Below, piece by piece: positions 32,280 through 44,502 of a stretch of DNA of 64,000 bases. The DNA is from Sclerotinia nivalis (Eukaryota; Ascomycota; Leotiomycetes; Helotiales; Sclerotiniaceae): assembly GCA_029531795.1 (NCBI GenBank), contig JAPEIS010000018.1, positions 558,001 through 622,000 of the forward strand, given 5' to 3'. Every line of letters starts with the position of its first letter. Position 1 is the stretch's first letter. The position numbers and the translations under genes are program-made. Under the pieces are notes generated by a model. That model searched no databases. It saw only the letters and a program-made list of their open reading frames with translations, and was not told the DNA's origin.

Positions 32280-35200
32280 CTTGAATGATTGATAGCGCCA
32301 CACCAGGTGGTTGTACTGTGAAAAGAAAGGGTAGTCGGCTTGTTTGAATGAAAGACTATTGCTGTCGCTTGAGATGAACCAGACCACAAGAGAGATGAAG
32401 ATCGCTGAAAAATATGAACTGAGAAAGAAAAATGGATGCCGGCCCCAATATTATTATGAAGGAAATGTAAATAGATATATGAACGATGACTGGAAATCTA
32501 GCTGCAAAAAAACAAAGAAAGACCCTGGAGTGTCTCGGGTATGGAAATGGATGGAGATAGGAAGAGTATGGAAACTAAAACGAAAACACGCGGCTTTTCA
32601 CGAAGAATAAGTAGAAGAAATATCGTGATTACGCATGAAGCTTTAGATCACTTGATATGCTGAAGACAAGGTTCAAACGCCAAAGCTGTATGCCAGACAC
32701 AAGCTGCGGCATACTGGTGGAGAATGATACTTATTCAGGAATAGTCCCTAACGTCTTGAATAACCGGGGACATGCGTGTTTGATCTTTTTATGGACTTCA
32801 TGGCGTTGTCTGTGCTTTACCATTGACGACGAGACTTCCATTGACCCTTGTTTTTGGTGTGAGAACATTTGCATTAGAAAAGATTTTAAGGGTATGGGGT
32901 TGTGGAAGTGGGAGGTTGTCAGAGAGGTACAGGTAAAATGTCTATACCTAGGTGAGACAAGTCGTACCAGTCAAATCTGATTCTGTTGAATTTAAGGCGG
33001 CTCAATAAATGGATCACGTATGAAGAGCCGTACAAAGAGGAAGAACGATGGGAAGATTAGTCATGATATGGGCCCTTTGAGATTCAGGGGCCCTAAAAGG
33101 TCCTGAAGCTTGGCATTATCATGAAAATACGAGTACAATTCCGAGGTTTATAGAATTAGTCCTCTTCTACGAGTATTCGTGCTCAGTGTCTTTTGTTTTT
33201 TCTTTTCCAAAAAACATTGGCGAAGCTTTCAGGCTGATCTGACGTTCACACTAGAATACACCCAAATTTTATGAGGGAGATAAACTCATTCATTCATTCT
33301 TCAATACAAAACAGACATGAAAGGACTTGTTTGGCGATGGATGGCTTAGGGTCCATCAATTGGTTACAGGCTTGGCACAATTTCCCCTGAAAATAGGGCA
33401 CATTGTTGAATGGGGAACTTAATAGCCAGTAATATTGGAAGGATTCATTGGAAAGCATCGACCATCATGTAAGATCCTGATCTTTATTTCCCCGAAGTCA
33501 ATTCTGATTGGGGTATTGTAGAGCATTGAATTTGCATGTACGGATCCCATTCTAATACCAAGAGATAGGTCATTTGTTCGAATCAACCATTCTCCTATAA
33601 GCCTGTGTAAACAAACCTCTGTAGTTATCCTCACATCAGTATCACATTGAATGCCGAGGAACTGATCATTCCCGCCTTCATATAACTTTTCATTTGGTCA
33701 AACCAATTTTTCAGTCCTCTTCCGTAATGATATACAGGTTTAGCTATGTCTTCGGAGCTATCATAACAAAAACGTGGTGCAAATGAGTATCTAGCTGTTA
33801 ACATTTACCTCAAATAATGCTAAGCTTTCCGATCCGACTCCATTCTTAATTTTTAGATGGAAGCAAATTGATGAGAGCGCTTATCATTATCTAATATACC
33901 CGAATGCGTCTCTTGATTTTCGGATTATTTTGACGTGATTAGTGGATTCGATCTAGAACATTATTTGTGTCGACTCGATTCTTTTTGCCGTGGAAGGAAT
34001 TTTAAAGTCATTACAGTGTATACAAAGCAGAACGCGTCATCCTTCAGAATTGTAATATTGCGCTCTACAGAACGATCGGTACTCTTGTCGTCTCGTCAAC
34101 CCTCGCGTACCACCCCCTTCATCACACCCTAAATTTTTTGGCGCTTCATTACCATCATCTCTTGATGGCTGCGACCTAGCAGCCAGTAATTTTCCATAGG
34201 AGACAATGAATATCAGATCTTATCGGTTGACGAATTAAGTCTATAGGATGGCATTCCCGCCACTCAAGCTTGAAACCGCTTGGTACTATGATCTGAAACG
34301 TCAGCTTTCGGCCACCAATCATCTGATCGGAGTGCATTGAAGTCTTGGAGATGCTCGCGTTAACTAGATTAAAAAAGACTTTTTTTTCCTCATACTTTTT
34401 CTTCATGATAAAAACCTAATGCTAGGGTCCGCTTGATGTGACATTTCACCACATTTCCCATTTCCCATTTCCCCTCCTTCCTTCTTCCGCTGCACAGCAT
34501 CGTACTGAGAAAGAGGTTTTACATAGTTCGTCAAATCCTTGTAACATAAGGATAAGCTTGAGGAATGTATCATGGTAGTAGTATTTTGCTCGTGATTTCT
34601 AATTTGCATTGTTCATGGCTTGCTAGCTTGCTTACTTGATTTTGAAGTCGTAACCTTACACAATCCTGTCCGACCATATTATGTACATTCTCAACTCTAT
34701 TGTTCCTCGCAATCCTTCCCTTCTCCAGATTCGTACAGTTGATATCATGCCTTCAGGATTTTATTTCAAAAGTAGCTTACTTACAATTAACCCTTGAGTT
34801 TGTTCCGTCTTAACCGTGCCACCGTGTGGTGACTACGTTGTGCGTGCGTGCGCTTCGGAAGTCCGAACAGGCCACCGCCTCACCAGAGGTATTCTCAAAC
34901 CATTACCGTCTCTAATTATATCCCATAATCACTGAAAATGGCCATCATACCAATGCCACAAGGCATGCGTGTCCTTGACTTCACCGGGGGATCTGAATCT
35001 GTGCAGGCAGATCATTCAAGATGGGATGAGATCAAACTTTCAAGACTGGGGGTACATCTCGCGCATCTTTTCGTCAAACACGTCTACCATCGAAACAATA
35101 CACATTTAGTCCGCAATTGGAATGGCTGCGCAAGCTCAGGTATGATGTTGATTTGAATCAAAAGCTTGTTCGGAACTTTATTTCAGTACCTGAGAGCCGG

Positions 35201-36776
35201 AGAACCATGTCACTATTGTTCGACACCGATCACGAAGTACCATGCGTTACGCCTCCATGGAAGTTTGTATTGAGCAAGTTATTGTTTCGTACCTTCGGGG
35301 CATGAACGTTCTGGTTCGTCCAAGGACAAAGTTATCTTCTCAATCGAAGTTTCATGATTTCTGGAAGCTACGTAATGTAACACCAAGCTTAAGGTGAAAT
35401 ATCAAAGAGTGTCAGTATATCAGCCGCGTATTCCATTGCATCCAGGGCTGGAATGATCGGCTTCACATTCCTCTGCTTCATTTTCCATGGCTCAGATGAA
35501 CTACGAAACACGGATCTATTGTTACATAGCAATTCGACACATGATTATCGCATACCTTGTAGACCATCTATGATTTCGTATTCCTGATTTGATGGGCACT
35601 CCTAACATCTCCTTGTTACCGGGTATCAATTTTTTTTCATATCAGCCATGCTGTAACCAACAAGTGCTATTGTACATTGATGGAGAATTTTATCATTGTA
35701 GCTGATTTACCACATGGTACACCCCCGCAAAGCTTGAATGGGATGGCGCAGGCATGTAATACTGGCAGTCGTTCTATTTTTTGACTTGGAAGAATACCTC
35801 AGCTTCACTTGTATATCGCTTGACCAAATATCCATGAGAATTAAAACAGTCTTATCGGAGGAGACTTATATCTCGGAGAGGACCTTTGATGGTGATGATA
35901 TTTCTTTTGCCATTGATTGTCTGGTGACAAAAATTCTCAATGATGAACCAGAGGTTTCCCATATTACTGCCTAATAATCCATCGACTCAAAATTCGTCTT
36001 GCATTATCAGTTGTGCATTCCAATCTTCTTTGCTCTACTTAACTTGAGCCTTCTTACCGCGGCAATCCAGCACCTTTATTGTTGATACGCTCAATCATCA
36101 CAGAAGGGAGCTGATCAACAATAGTTGGTGTTTCAATGCTCATCAAATACAGAAACTTTTTATGGCTGTGCATCATCTCATCATGAAGAAAACGACTAGC
36201 ATGCCGCTCTCGAAGTTGGATTTTATTGGCATTTTCTTATCTCAAAACTTGTTCCAAACAAGCTGTCCTGTCTTTGAAGCTGTAGAAAGCAAAAAAATCG
36301 TAATGTGCCGAGCATATCGCTGTACCCACAACAAATAGGTTCTGCAAGGCATGGTTGGGAAAGAACCACACAAACACTGAGTTTACTGTCCAAACTCCCG
36401 CTTTTACCATTCTCCGGTAACGCTGCTCGTTGGAGCCATTGCATTGAAGCCCAATTTGTTTTCCGCTTGCAACACGGATGTTTTGTGCCCGGTAGTAAAC
36501 ATATCCGAGGATTTTGTAACTTTAACAGTAGCGGTAGAACCATGTTTGTTTCTGTCGTTTTGTTTCGCCAAGATTTCACAACCTGACTCCAGGAATCCTG
36601 TCCTGCTTCATTAACGGGATGTTTAAAGCATATTACGACCGATGAACAGAGTATCGTTGAGGATGAATACATCTAGAGAACGATATAAAATTGCTACCTA
36701 CACAATCTACTACTATATCCTAATCGTAACAAGCTTCAGCCATATCTAACACATCCACATAACCGTATCCTGACAC
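32280..36776. other. 4.5-kb stretch without a convincing gene
   Basis: Only short open frames are present. The most continuous are 32657-32980 and a plus-strand frame from about 35031 to 35305 (TSRASFRQTRLPSKQYTFSP, then EWLRKLRYDVDLNQ), which might be an eroded gene. Composition is normal, unlike the block after 48.9 kb, and no LTR, TIR or tRNA was found. The first few hundred bases are the protease promoter. Confidence 0.45.
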
Positions 36777-39324
36777 CTATGCATTAACCACCGTCTCCCC
36801 GCTTGGAAATCCAGCCTCATATTGCAACACCAACTTAACTCCCGCTCCCGGTGCCAACCTTACATTCCAAATGACCTCTCCAGTCTTCTTTAATTCTGCA
36901 TCGGCCGTTCCCCATGCATCGATTTTCTTACTTCTCCGTACAATCTCGCCTCCACTGCTAGAAATTCTCTCCCTGTCCCTATCTCTTTCCCGTTCCCGAC
37001 CTCCTTGCAGCATCTCGTCATCCAAGTTCAGCCCTGTAGGAATTCTGTCACCGTCAGGTTTCAAGCCTCGCGGGACCAAAACCTCGACTCGAAGTCTCTC
37101 TTCCTCAGAGACGGGCACCTGATCCATAACTAACAAACTAACACCTCGTTGAAGTCTGGTATTGCGCAAGGACAATGAACGTAAAAAGACATTGCTATCT
37201 TCCTTTGAGAAGATCCCACTTTGGGAGCGTCGCACCTCGGGCTTGTTATAAACCACTTTGATAGCTGGATCTACGCCCAGATTCAAGCTAAGACTCTCAC
37301 CGACAGAGCATCTTGGGAAAGTAGCTTGCCCCAGAAAACTACCATCCAAATTTAATCCCACCGGGCCTGCCAACAAGGGAATTTTCGATGAATTGCGTAG
37401 TTTGGCTTTGAGGAATGCGACAGTCCGGAGCTTGGGTATAACTACATGTTCAAATCCAATATTCTTGAATTCAATCTTGGCAATCTTGTGTTTAAGAACT
37501 GAGTTTGAAGGCATAAGTGTTTTGAGTCCAGGTAGGTCATACGTGGTAGACATGCCAGACTCTTCCCAAGCTCCTTCTTCGAATGTGAGGGTAGGTTTTG
37601 GTGAGAGGAGGCGTTGAACGAGTGCAGCTTCGAATGCCACTGCAGAATCACCTATATCTGACCCCGGCGCGGAAACATTTACGCTGTGTTCTTGATGTAT
37701 GTGGGGTTGAGCACTCCCAAAGAGAGAATTACCTTGAGCTGGTTGAGTAGTGGAGCTTTCAGCAACAGGTTCATGATTCTGAGCCGGAGTTGGGCGTAAA
37801 GCTCCGAACAATCCACCGCTGGAAACGGGATTTTGGGATGGTCCAGGGGCTCCGAATAAACCACCAGTAGGGGCAGGATTTTGAAACAAGGCAGTGGACC
37901 CGAACAGGGCACTAGCATTCGGCCCTTGGGATGATGTCGCGGTCCCGAATGCGGTTGGTTGTGGGAACAGACTTGATTTGGTTTGGTCTGGGGCGTTTCC
38001 GAACAGATTGTTACTCGAAAATCCACCTTTATTGGCGAATAAATTATTGGTCGGCTCAAATCCAAAGAGAAGATATCGAGGTTGTTGAAGATGTTGGTTA
38101 TTCTTATCAGCCCACTCCGTTCTCTTGGCTGCGATCTCACTGGTGCTGAAAAGAGCGGCTTCGGCATTTCTACTTCCTCCCTTCAATAGTCGCACGTTCC
38201 ATGGCGGCAAGGTAGGTATCGATTCATTAAAACTAGTAATGGATGTTTGCGAGGTTGAGAGAAGAACTTTGGCATCGCGCCACGTTTCCGACGTCATATT
38301 CTTTAGCTCGGCCGCATATTCCAATACGCCCGTGCTAGTCAGTGTATTAAGGCTAAGATCGTAACGTGGAGACCAAGACACTTCATAGGTGATGTAGGAA
38401 ATGGAGAGGCTAATAATATCCGTAGCTCGTCGACTGGAGACTTGGTAGTTGTTGACAGTCATGTCACTTGCTACCGAGCTGGGACGGGATGATCCAGATG
38501 TCATGGCAGAGCTCGTAGGCTCGATACTAATTGTGACGCGGTACACCTTTTTTGGCCAGAACAAACTTCGTTCCGACTTGATTCGCATTTTCTCCTTTGC
38601 TGACTCGGCATTCTTTCGAGATTTGGTCGCTTGAAGCTTAATCTTTTGCTTAAACGCTTTCCGTTGTGCCTTCGTTCGTGCCTTCGTTAATTTGTTCTTC
38701 TCTTTCATTAATCTGACAATTTCGTCCTGGGTAACCTCCAAGGCAGCAGTTGCAGCTACATGCTCAACATAAATCTTCTCACGTTCATCTCGATATGCTT
38801 TGATGAGTTTCTCGAACTGCTCGGGCGAAGGAGGATTATCACGAACGGTGGCACCATAATCCTCACAAATCTTTAGACGACTTGCAACAGAGTTGATCTT
38901 TTCAGCCTCTTGAGCTAGCAAACGGTTCACTTGCTTGATTTTGGTATCGACAAGCTTCATAGATTCATCCTCAGAGTCGGAGGAATCATCATCGGTCTCT
39001 TCCTCAAACTCAGAGTCGGAAGAATAAACTTCTTCGTAAACCTCACGGTTAGGGAGAAGATCGACGGATACTTCAGTGATAGTGGCCGAACCATTTCCTT
39101 CGACTTTGATGGAATGTTCATCGATAGTTGGAGCAAGTCCATCGATGATGATCTGATTGGTTCCAGTCTAAAGTACGTCAGTATGGGGAATTACGATAAA
39201 TAATTGATTTTTTGACCTGTAAGGTGATGTCCCTGATATCACGAACAATTTGAGCTCTCGTCGGAAAGATCAGAACACTCCGAGTGCTCAAATCTCGAAT
39301 GCGAAATTCTTGTTTGCCTGACAT
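36777..39324 (-). CDS. DUF4140/DUF4139 (mucoidy inhibitor A-like) protein with FG repeats
   Basis: Two exons: 39324-39217 (36 codons, MSGKQEFRIRDLSTRSVLIF) and 39167-36777, giving 832 residues. The intron has the weak donor GTCAAA but keeps phase 0 at DITLQ|TGTNQI. The N-terminal DUF4140 region (residues ~10-130) is followed by an acidic run (SSDSEFEEETDDDSSDSED), a long coiled coil to ~270, then the DUF4139 core: SISYITYEVSWSPRYDLSLN and LEYAAELKNMTSETWRDAKV. A ~150-residue insertion within this core carries LFG/GLFG repeats (NLFGNAPD, ALFGSTAL, GGLFGAPGP, GGLFGALRP, SLFGSAQP). The core then resumes to VWNVRLAPGAGVKLVLQYEA. Function is unknown in fungi; the bacterial namesake only reflects homology. 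Confidence 0.85.
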
Positions 39325-39447
39325 TTTTGCCCGATTTTCTAGGTTTTGTTGTCGACGCGTGAGTTGGCAATCATTAACCAGTCGGTCGTAGAGTGGGGAT
39401 TTGACAGGGGATTTGGCTGGGCATTCAGCAATAGAAACTTATACTCG

Positions 39448-39450
<3 letters not shown>

Positions 39451-39488
<38 letters not shown>
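39451..39488 (+). repeat. (AG)19 microsatellite
   Basis: 38 uninterrupted nucleotides of AG, about 130 bp upstream of the DUF4139 start codon. Confidence 0.98.
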
Positions 39489-39493
<5 letters not shown>

Positions 39494-39862
39494 AAGGAGG
39501 ATTAAAAGCAACGTTATGGGGTAGAAGAGAAGGGAAGAGATGTGAAAAAAGGAAGATGGAGGAAATGAGCAGCTCGCGTCAAATCGTTATATTTTTTCTC
39601 TAAGCTATTGCCCGACACTCATTTTGCCGTCCGATGTTCATACTCTGGTAAAAATTTAGGGTATCAGTGGATGTCAGGCAACTGAAAGCTTTACCTTTTG
39701 CCCCGCATATTGAGAAACTTATGGTATCATATAGCCAATCAACCTTTATAGATCACGTTGGAAGCGCGGCTATGTTCCACTGCAAAGCAACATGAACAAG
39801 GAAATGAAGGGAAAAAAGGAAAAAGTCAGATGTTGATTGAGTCATATTTACTTTGGATGGGC

Positions 39863-39889
39863 ATGAATGAATGAATGAATGAATGAATG
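39863..39889 (+). repeat. (ATGA) tetranucleotide repeat
   Basis: Nearly seven perfect copies of ATGA. Confidence 0.95.
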
Positions 39890-40134
39890 TCAGCTGAATT
39901 TAGGTACAGAACTTCGAGGGGTTTTAATATATTAAATATGTATGTAGATTAGATTTTAGATATATGTAGAAATACCTAGTTAGGTACGAGAAAAGTTACA
40001 AGGGAAAAGCCCAGGCCTTATTGTGGTGGGGCTTGGGGTTGGGGTTGTGAATGAACGGGGTTTTGTTTGTTTGTGCGCGAGTGACAATCCTATTTTGGAA
40101 GGCGGTGAGATATTCTATCGTAGGACTCACACTC

Positions 40135-40156
40135 TATTCTCTATTCTCTATTCTCT
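40135..40156 (+). repeat. (TATTCTC) tandem repeat
   Basis: Three copies of a 7-nt unit TATTCTC with a degenerate tail, pyrimidine-rich. Confidence 0.8.
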
Positions 40157-40242
40157 CTTCTCATCATATAACAAAATAATCTTTAATCACAATATCAAGT
40201 CAAATGAATGATGCTTATCTTATGTCCATATCCATACCAACC

Positions 40243-40266
40243 AACTGCAACTGCAACTGCAACTGC
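40243..40266 (+). repeat. (AACTGC)4 repeat
   Basis: Four copies of AACTGC followed by a diverged copy. Confidence 0.85.
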
Positions 40267-40722
40267 CACTGCCTGAGTTGTTTGGATTGCGTCATCATTA
40301 TGTATTTATGTATCATGTATTGATAATCGAACATTGGAGCAATAATAAGTCACAAGCAACCCCACGATTCCAATACATTGCAATTGGACTCTACCAACCA
40401 GGGATAAGACAAATCAACCAGAGCCACAACTGATACCTGTCTATTCACAGGCTTCCCAAGTAATCAACTAGTGATTACCAATAGTCAACTAACTACGGAG
40501 TGAAACCACGTTCCGCTGCGCACACGTTCCGCCGTATACGGTCGTGTAGGATGCTAATGTGTATAAGTACATCTCTTCCTCTCTAACTTCAAGGCTATTC
40601 AAAGATATCTCGCAATCACAAAGCTTCATATACACTACATTTGGGCATTAAATAATTCATTACAATTCAAAGAAGTCTCCTGGATACACACATTCAAAAT
40701 CAAATTCTTTTCACAAGCCATC

Positions 40723-41629
40723 ATGTCGAAAATCATTCTCATCCTCGGTGGGGGACCTAATGTTGGGCTCAACGTTGCTCGTGTTTTCTCATCAAAAGGA
40801 TCATACAAGACTGTAACTGTATCGCGAAGTCCCAAAGAAGAGCTCATCAAGGCGAGCGATCTATCTCTCCAAGCAGATTTTAGTGACCCCAAAAGCATCA
40901 AGGGTATCTTTGATGAAGTGAAACAAAAGTTTGGAGTTCCCAATGTGGTGGTATACAATGGTTTGTCCCCCCCTTGTAAGCTGGATGCTTCAATTGTCCA
41001 GACTGCAATCCTACAACCTCAGATTCTTGATTCTTTGAAACCTTGTCCTTTGATGAATCTTTCTGAGATGAGCAGTCTGGACTGTTGGACAGCCCGTTCT
41101 AGATCAATGAAAACACACTGACGAATACAATAGCCCACGCCTATACGCCTAGTTCTGACCCTCTCTCTGTTCCACTCGAAAAATTCAACGAAGATCTCAA
41201 TGTAGTAATTACTTCAGCATATGCTGCTGCACATGAGGCTGTAGAGGGATTCAAAACCCTTCCGGAAGGCATCACCAAGACATTCATCTACACCGGAAAC
41301 ATACTGAATCGTCGAGTTATGCCATCATTGTTTGCATTTGGCATCGGAAAGTCTGGTGCAGCTCACCTTATCCAGGGTGCCTCAGAAATATATAAGGAAG
41401 ATGGATATAGGTGAGTAAAAAATAAATGGAATTGTGGATGTGAGTTGACATGTATCATAGATTTCACTGGGCCGATGAGCGAACCGCAGAGGGAGAAATT
41501 ATTGGACTCGCAATTAATGGTGAGGCACATGGAGATTTCTACTATGAATTGGCGACTAGTGAGAAACCTTTGACTTGGGATGCTACTTTTGTGGCTGGAA
41601 AGGGCTACGTTGACTTCAATGGTAAATAA
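40723..41629 (+). CDS. Short-chain dehydrogenase/reductase-like protein
   Basis: Rossmann-fold NAD(P)-dependent oxidoreductase of the SDR superfamily, substrate unknown. Exons 40723-40960, 41134-41410 and 41461-41629 give 684 nt or 227 residues. The 173-nt first intron is longer than others here. The nucleotide-binding start is KIILILGGGPNVGLNVARVF, a GGGxNxG variant of TGxxxGxG. SDR position 3 is VPNVVVYNGA, equivalent to NNAG. The usual catalytic YxxxK is not clear: the segment after FIYTGN reads RRVMPSLFAFGIGKSGAAHL, with Gly-Lys in place and the tyrosine missing or shifted. This pattern recurs in a fungal SDR group of small enzymes. The absent tyrosine may mean altered chemistry. Confidence 0.8.
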
Positions 41630-44502
41630 GGATAATATTCTTGTGGAAAGCTTCTTAAGTATTAGCAACAAAAGGATAGGAAGTTGGTTTGTTTCGAAAG
41701 GATTATAGTGAATAAACAATAAGATTCGTGGCTAGCATCCAATGCCTCCTGAGAGGACCATGAGATCTTTTCGAGTCCAAAGAAACAATTCAACAAGGTG
41801 GTATATGTCTATCCCAATATAGAGTTTCATACTATTATAACATATATCAAAATGAAGCTTTGAGTAATTAGATCTTTGTTGTGTGTGGCTTGACTTTAGG
41901 CCAAAAAAATCTTTACATGTTGTTCAAAAATTTCTATAGAATCTTCAGGCTTATAGCCTTTTAGTGGCACTGGTGCAATAATGTTAAGCAATCACGTACA
42001 ATGAGCATGAAAAGGAAAACGTATCTAAATCAACAACGCATCGCATCGCATTTAAAAATTGTAAATAGCAGATGTAATATTTACCTACCGTCTGCAGCTC
42101 ATGTGTTCAAATAAGGTCGGGGCTCACGTGATACTCTGAAGACCTTGACTTGAAATCAAAAAATGACACGTTACTAAGCATTCAAAATGACAAAAACACA
42201 ATCGACGTCGACGAGAAGTTGTTGTATACCTACGTATCGCCTATTGGCAAGCGGGAGGACCAGCCTCATTTGCGCTGCTAATGTAGCAAACAGTGAACCA
42301 TTCTGAGACATTCCCAGTGGCGTTTGTAAATACTTGGGTATTTATTCAGTCTTGTGTTTCTGTCTATTTGCAGATATTTAGCGGCCGGATATTGCCAGAA
42401 ATACGAAAGTTCTTTTGTTGATCGGCTTTTCGATCAAGTTTGGAGGAATTTGTGATGTCCATCAGTACACTTTGGTTGAGATTCTTTTGCTTTCCTACTC
42501 CTGAGAATCCTTTCAGCTGTCAACATACGCCACACACCTACCTCATGGCTCGTTCGCCACCCGAGAGGATCAGATTATGGGAAGTTAAGCATATCAGCGA
42601 ATACATCCATTACCAGCTAGGTTTTAACGAAGAGGATTGGGTCACGTCTCTTCTCACTCTCGATCTTGCTCTATAATTAGAGCCATTTGCAAGATGCCAC
42701 AGAACTACTCCAAAGATGTTGATTATACTGCACCATTGATCTCGGTTCGAGCTGAATAAACTAGCTACAGGATGGTAGACACACTCACTACATCTTTTGC
42801 GCTTTCCTATTTGGATCTATCCACAGTAGAAACTGCGAAGTGCAACTAATCCGACGTCGAAATCCTACCAAATTGGAATTTTGAGAGCCTCTTGAACGAA
42901 ATATTCTGCATTGCACAGTCACCGACTGTGTTTGAATGTCAACGGCCAATCAATGCAAAACATGTTCTCTTTAGCCCTCCGTACGTTACTGGAGTAATCT
43001 TCTTTTCATTGATGAAATTTACGATTGCCATGTCATCACTCTCTGCGAAATTTGGCTCTGTCTTTGGAGTAGTCCATTTGTGTACTGTATGCGGTCCTGA
43101 ACGGCTGTCTCTGCAAAAAGTCAAAGAGAATGGACCAAAGGCATCCTAATACCTAAATATCATCACCACAGGTTAGAACTTTCTTTCAACAGAGTTATTT
43201 CGCCATATGTCAACAACGTCTACACTCTTATATCCTCCAAGATAGTTACCATGCTTTGCAAAGTTTTTGTGTCAATCCCGGCAGAGAATTTTATTTCCTT
43301 GTCTCCACAGTTAAACTCAAGCGTCCTCCCGAGATTCACTTTACCCTAAACGATTGAGAATGTTCGAGTTCATCGTAAGACCAATTTTCTTTCCTGATTG
43401 AAAAGGTTCATATGCGGCGATGACCTTTTTGAAAGAGTCCTTCCAGGCGTCTATCATGCTCGCGCTGGCCCAAAGACACTTTGATAGATCGGTCGAGGAC
43501 AGGAATTATTGATTTTTATCAAGATGGCCCGCAATGGATGGCAATTCATGACTATCGCGCAATTGACCTGGAAATATTATGTAGCTCATCTTTTTTCTTC
43601 AATTTTAGTTGTATATATCTTTGAATTGTATAATCCACGCATGCCGACACACGATCCGCTAGTGCGGTGCTCCAATTTCATCAGCTTCGCGTGTTTGTGG
43701 GAGTAGGATTTGATACGATTCACCTCCTTTACTTGCCGCAAAAGTCTTGAATTTCACTCGGATTGCTTGGACACTCACCGCCATCACTGCCTTCCCTAGA
43801 ATATTTGAGCTGCACAAATTTCTGATGCGGCCCTTGAGTTGCTTCCACGATCCTTCGGCGGGTTTTATTCCGTACTTCGCAAAGTTGAGCTGCGCGGAGA
43901 TGTGCTGCGCCATTGCCTTTGCATCATACATGGACACGACAGAGCATCACAATTAATGCCCGAGTGTGATAGGTACTATTGTTAGCTACATTCACTTATG
44001 CTTAGATTGATCCCCCTAAGCACAAATATCAAAAATTACACACCGGAAATATCCAATCATAGTGAAGACGTCGATTGCAGCGAATGTATGCAACTGTAAT
44101 GCCACATTTTCCAGAGTTTTCTTCTCTCAAGTATCAAACAGATACACCAAATCACTTGCCAATTTTCATCTATAGTCTGATTTTTCTAAATTGCCTTTTC
44201 CAATGTCGAATATCTAGCGATATGCGCCTCAAACTACGGTACACAACAGTCATCCAGCTCTTATTTTTCGCCGAACCACATCATTCCAAAAAATCCAATA
44301 AGATTCGACAGAGATCATAACCTCAAACTCAAAATAAAATGCTCCGTTGGCTATTTGCCATACCATAATCCGCTTTGTATCCTACAATTTTCTAAACTCC
44401 AGCGACATCTCAGAATTGAACGACCTCGTGTCAAGTTTATCATCAAGTGCACGTTAAATTCGTCCATCTCCAAACTCCAACCATAGAAGGATTTCATTAT
44501 AT
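41630..44502. other. Gene-poor 2.9-kb stretch with possible gene relics
   Basis: No intact gene. A minus-strand frame at 43659-43937 (YGIKPAEGSWKQLKGRIRNL) and another at 42939-43124 (INEKKITPVTYGGLKRTC) look more protein-like than their plus-strand partners and may be remnants. No family is recognised, no repeat found, and base composition is normal. Confidence 0.35.

Larger units (their letters stand above)
39325..40722. promoter_or_regulatory. Divergent intergenic region rich in simple repeats
   Basis: 1.4 kb between the DUF4139 gene and the SDR gene. It contains four simple-sequence tracts (separate entries) and a TATA-like GTATAAGTA near 40561, about 160 bp before the SDR start. No gene recognised. 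Confidence 0.5.

Noticed and set aside
39451..39889. CRISPR-like or regulatory array
   Set aside because: The tracts are simple di- and tetranucleotide repeats without spacers in a eukaryotic genome.
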